The position numbers were made by a program, and so were the translations under genes. Source: Chloroflexota bacterium (GTDB taxonomy: Bacteria; Chloroflexota; UBA6077). Taken from it: 5,512 nt of DNA. The notes beneath the pieces are model-generated. The model searched no databases and was not told the origin of the DNA. It worked only from the letters and a program-made list of their open reading frames with translations. Below, piece after piece: positions 4,547 to 5,512 of this stretch. The DNA is taken from assembly GCA_023380955.1 (NCBI GenBank), contig JAMCTB010000169.1, forward strand, positions 900 through 6,411, written 5' to 3'. Each line of letters begins with the position of its first letter. The first letter of the stretch is position 1.

Positions 4547-5512
4547 TCAAGGAGCTTTGGTGCCGCTGGCCACGAAGACGCTGATGCTGGCCCTGTCGCC
4601 GCCGGCGGAGGTGCCGCAGCAGTCGGACCCGGTGCACTCCACCTTCACGTCCGAGAGCTCTGCCGACCTGAACCACTCCGCCACCCGATCGCGGTCGAAG
4701 CCCATCCACACGTCCGCCATCTCGGCCGCCATCCAGCCGTGGTCGTGCTTGTCCAGGTCGGTGATGACCAGGCGGCCTCCCGGCTTCAGCACGCGGGCCA
4801 GCTCCGATATGGCCGCGGAGGGATCGGGCGCGTGGTGGAGGTACATGTTGGCGAAGGCCGCGTCGAGGGCGGCGTCGGGGAGCGGCAACCGGTCGCCCTC
4901 CGACACCTGGAGCTCCACGTTCGCGGCTCCCGCGAGGTTTTTCTTCGCGATCTCCAGCATCTCCGGCGAGTTATCGAAACCGTGGGCCTTCTTCACCAGG
5001 GGGGCGAGACCGGCCAGCATGAAACCGGTTCCGGTTCCCACGTCCGCCACCACCGATCCGGCGGCCAGGTTCGCCCGGGCAATGGCGGCCTCGCGCACCT
5101 CCTCGGTGAAGTAGGATTGGCGCATCCCGTCCCACCGGGTGGCGACCCCCTTGAAATAGCTCTTTACCTTCCCTGGGAGCGCCGGCGTCCCGCCGGCCCG
5201 GCTCTCCCCTGGGAGCGCGGGCGTCTCGCCCGCCCGGTTGGCCTCCCCTGGGAGCGCGGGCGTCTCGCCCGCCCGGCCGTGCTCGGCGCCCTCCGTCCCC
5301 TTTCCGCCACCCTCCCCCGGCTTCCCCGCCCTGATGAAGGCGGAGATGATCCTGGTGCCCTCCGGCAGCGAGACATCCTTCGGCAGGCAGCACCGCATCT
5401 TCTCCGGCACATCCTCCAGGTCGTAGCCCTTCAGCACCTCCAGGTCGATTCCATCGAACCCCGCCGAAGCCAGCTTCGCCCGATAATCCGTTTCCGTGAG
5501 GGCCCCCGCCAC
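4547..5512 (-). CDS. arsM: ArsM-like arsenite methyltransferase C-terminus fused to a second SAM-dependent methyltransferase (5' end outside window)
   Basis: 321 residues are visible and the frame is open to the window edge. Residues 2-65 (AGALTETDYRAKLASAGF, then IISAFIRAGKP) match the final segment of ArsM, which methylates As(III) with S-adenosylmethionine, so the catalytic part should lie beyond 5512. The GTG at 5510-5512 therefore reads as an internal Val, not a start. A Gly-rich stretch (66-79) and three RAGxTPALPG repeats (80-114) form a linker. A second class I methyltransferase domain follows (about 117-321): SYFKGVATRWDGMR, motif I DVGTGTG (157-163), acidic D180 for the SAM ribose, NMYLHHAPDP (222-231), LKPGGRLVITDLD (242-254), and the tail HDHGWMAAEMADVWMGFDRD. 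Cys pairs occur at 41-42 and 298-299, with C293, possibly for arsenic. No ATG, GTG or TTG lies in frame between the ArsM end and the second domain, so the fusion appears real. The second domain's substrate is unknown; ArsR-linked methyltransferases are its nearest look-alikes. The gene converges on the exporter. Confidence 0.8.
   Translation of the reverse strand: MAGALTETDYRAKLASAGFDGIDLEVLKGYDLEDVPEKMRCCLPKDVSLPEGTRIISAFIRAGKPGEGGGKGTEGAEHGRAGETPALPGEANRAGETPALPGESRAGGTPALPGKVKSYFKGVATRWDGMRQSYFTEEVREAAIARANLAAGSVVADVGTGTGFMLAGLAPLVKKAHGFDNSPEMLEIAKKNLAGAANVELQVSEGDRLPLPDAALDAAFANMYLHHAPDPSAAISELARVLKPGGRLVITDLDKHDHGWMAAEMADVWMGFDRDRVAEWFRSAELSDVKVECTGSDCCGTSAGGDRASISVFVASGTKAP
5171..5276. 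repeat. Three direct GGAG-headed palindromic repeats translated within the arsM-type gene
   Basis: Three 31-nt units lie at 5171-5201, 5207-5237 and 5246-5276, 36 and 39 nt apart, both multiples of three. Each reads CCCTGGGAGC followed by a 7-bp stem with a 3-nt loop. Unit 1 is GCCGGCG-TCC-CGCCGGC; units 2 and 3 are GCGGGCG-TCT-CGCCCGC. The unit 1 difference changes both arms and keeps pairing. GGAG plus one base precedes every stem, as in REP sequences. On the minus strand the units encode RAGETPALPG twice and RAGGTPALPG once, in the linker between the two methyltransferase domains. The array could have inserted into the gene, or an intergenic array could have become coding when two genes fused. 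Confidence 0.8.

Noticed and set aside
5171..5276. CRISPR array
   Set aside because: The units are only 36 and 39 nt apart, with no real spacers, lie inside a coding sequence, and no cas gene is near.
5238..5426. Plus-strand and alternative minus-strand open frames over the repeat array
   Set aside because: The GC-rich repeats lack stop codons in most frames. Only the frame joining the two methyltransferase domains has recognisable sequence on both sides.

Overview
This is a high-GC bacterial window with three blocks: a decaying catabolic remnant on the left, an intact regulator plus drug-efflux operon in the middle, and on the right the 3' part of a minus-strand arsenic-type methyltransferase gene that converges on the operon. 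The taxon cannot be fixed from the sequence. The short, hairpin-less EmrA-type adaptor would suit a cell without a TolC-type outer-membrane partner (Actinomycetota, Chloroflexota or similar). The GC-rich palindromic repeats suit a large environmental genome. Both points are inference.

Positions 64-848 encode an alpha/beta-hydrolase-fold protein broken by what looks like a single missing base at about 265. The usual catalytic Ser, Asp and His positions are also replaced. At about 849 the reading frame runs without a stop into the C-terminal segment of an MmgE/PrpD-family protein, which then continues as scraps in two other frames to about 1237. This is best read as a deletion fusion of two neighbouring catabolic genes followed by decay. 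From 1238 to 1492 there is no gene, only a regulatory zone: a small hairpin, a good sigma70-like promoter (TTGCGG, 17 bp, TATAAG) and a CTAA-TCG-TTAG palindrome.

Positions 1493-4496 form a probable three-gene operon: MarR-family regulator, EmrA/HlyD-type membrane adaptor and EmrB/QacA-type 14-segment MFS exporter. The exporter and adaptor would form the pump, with the MarR protein as the likely ligand-responsive repressor. The 135-nt gap between marR and the adaptor gene holds a striking inverted pair of hairpins (1994-2074). Each hairpin is headed by GGAG, as in REPIN elements.

Positions 4547-5512 (minus strand, 5' end outside the window) encode the C-terminal end of an ArsM-like arsenite methyltransferase, fused through a glycine-rich and repeat-encoded linker to a second complete class I SAM-dependent methyltransferase. 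The linker contains three in-frame copies of a second GGAG-headed palindrome (5171-5276), translated as repeats of RAGxTPALPG. Two palindrome classes with the same GGAG-N-stem layout, one intergenic and one inside a coding sequence, are the most unusual feature of the window.
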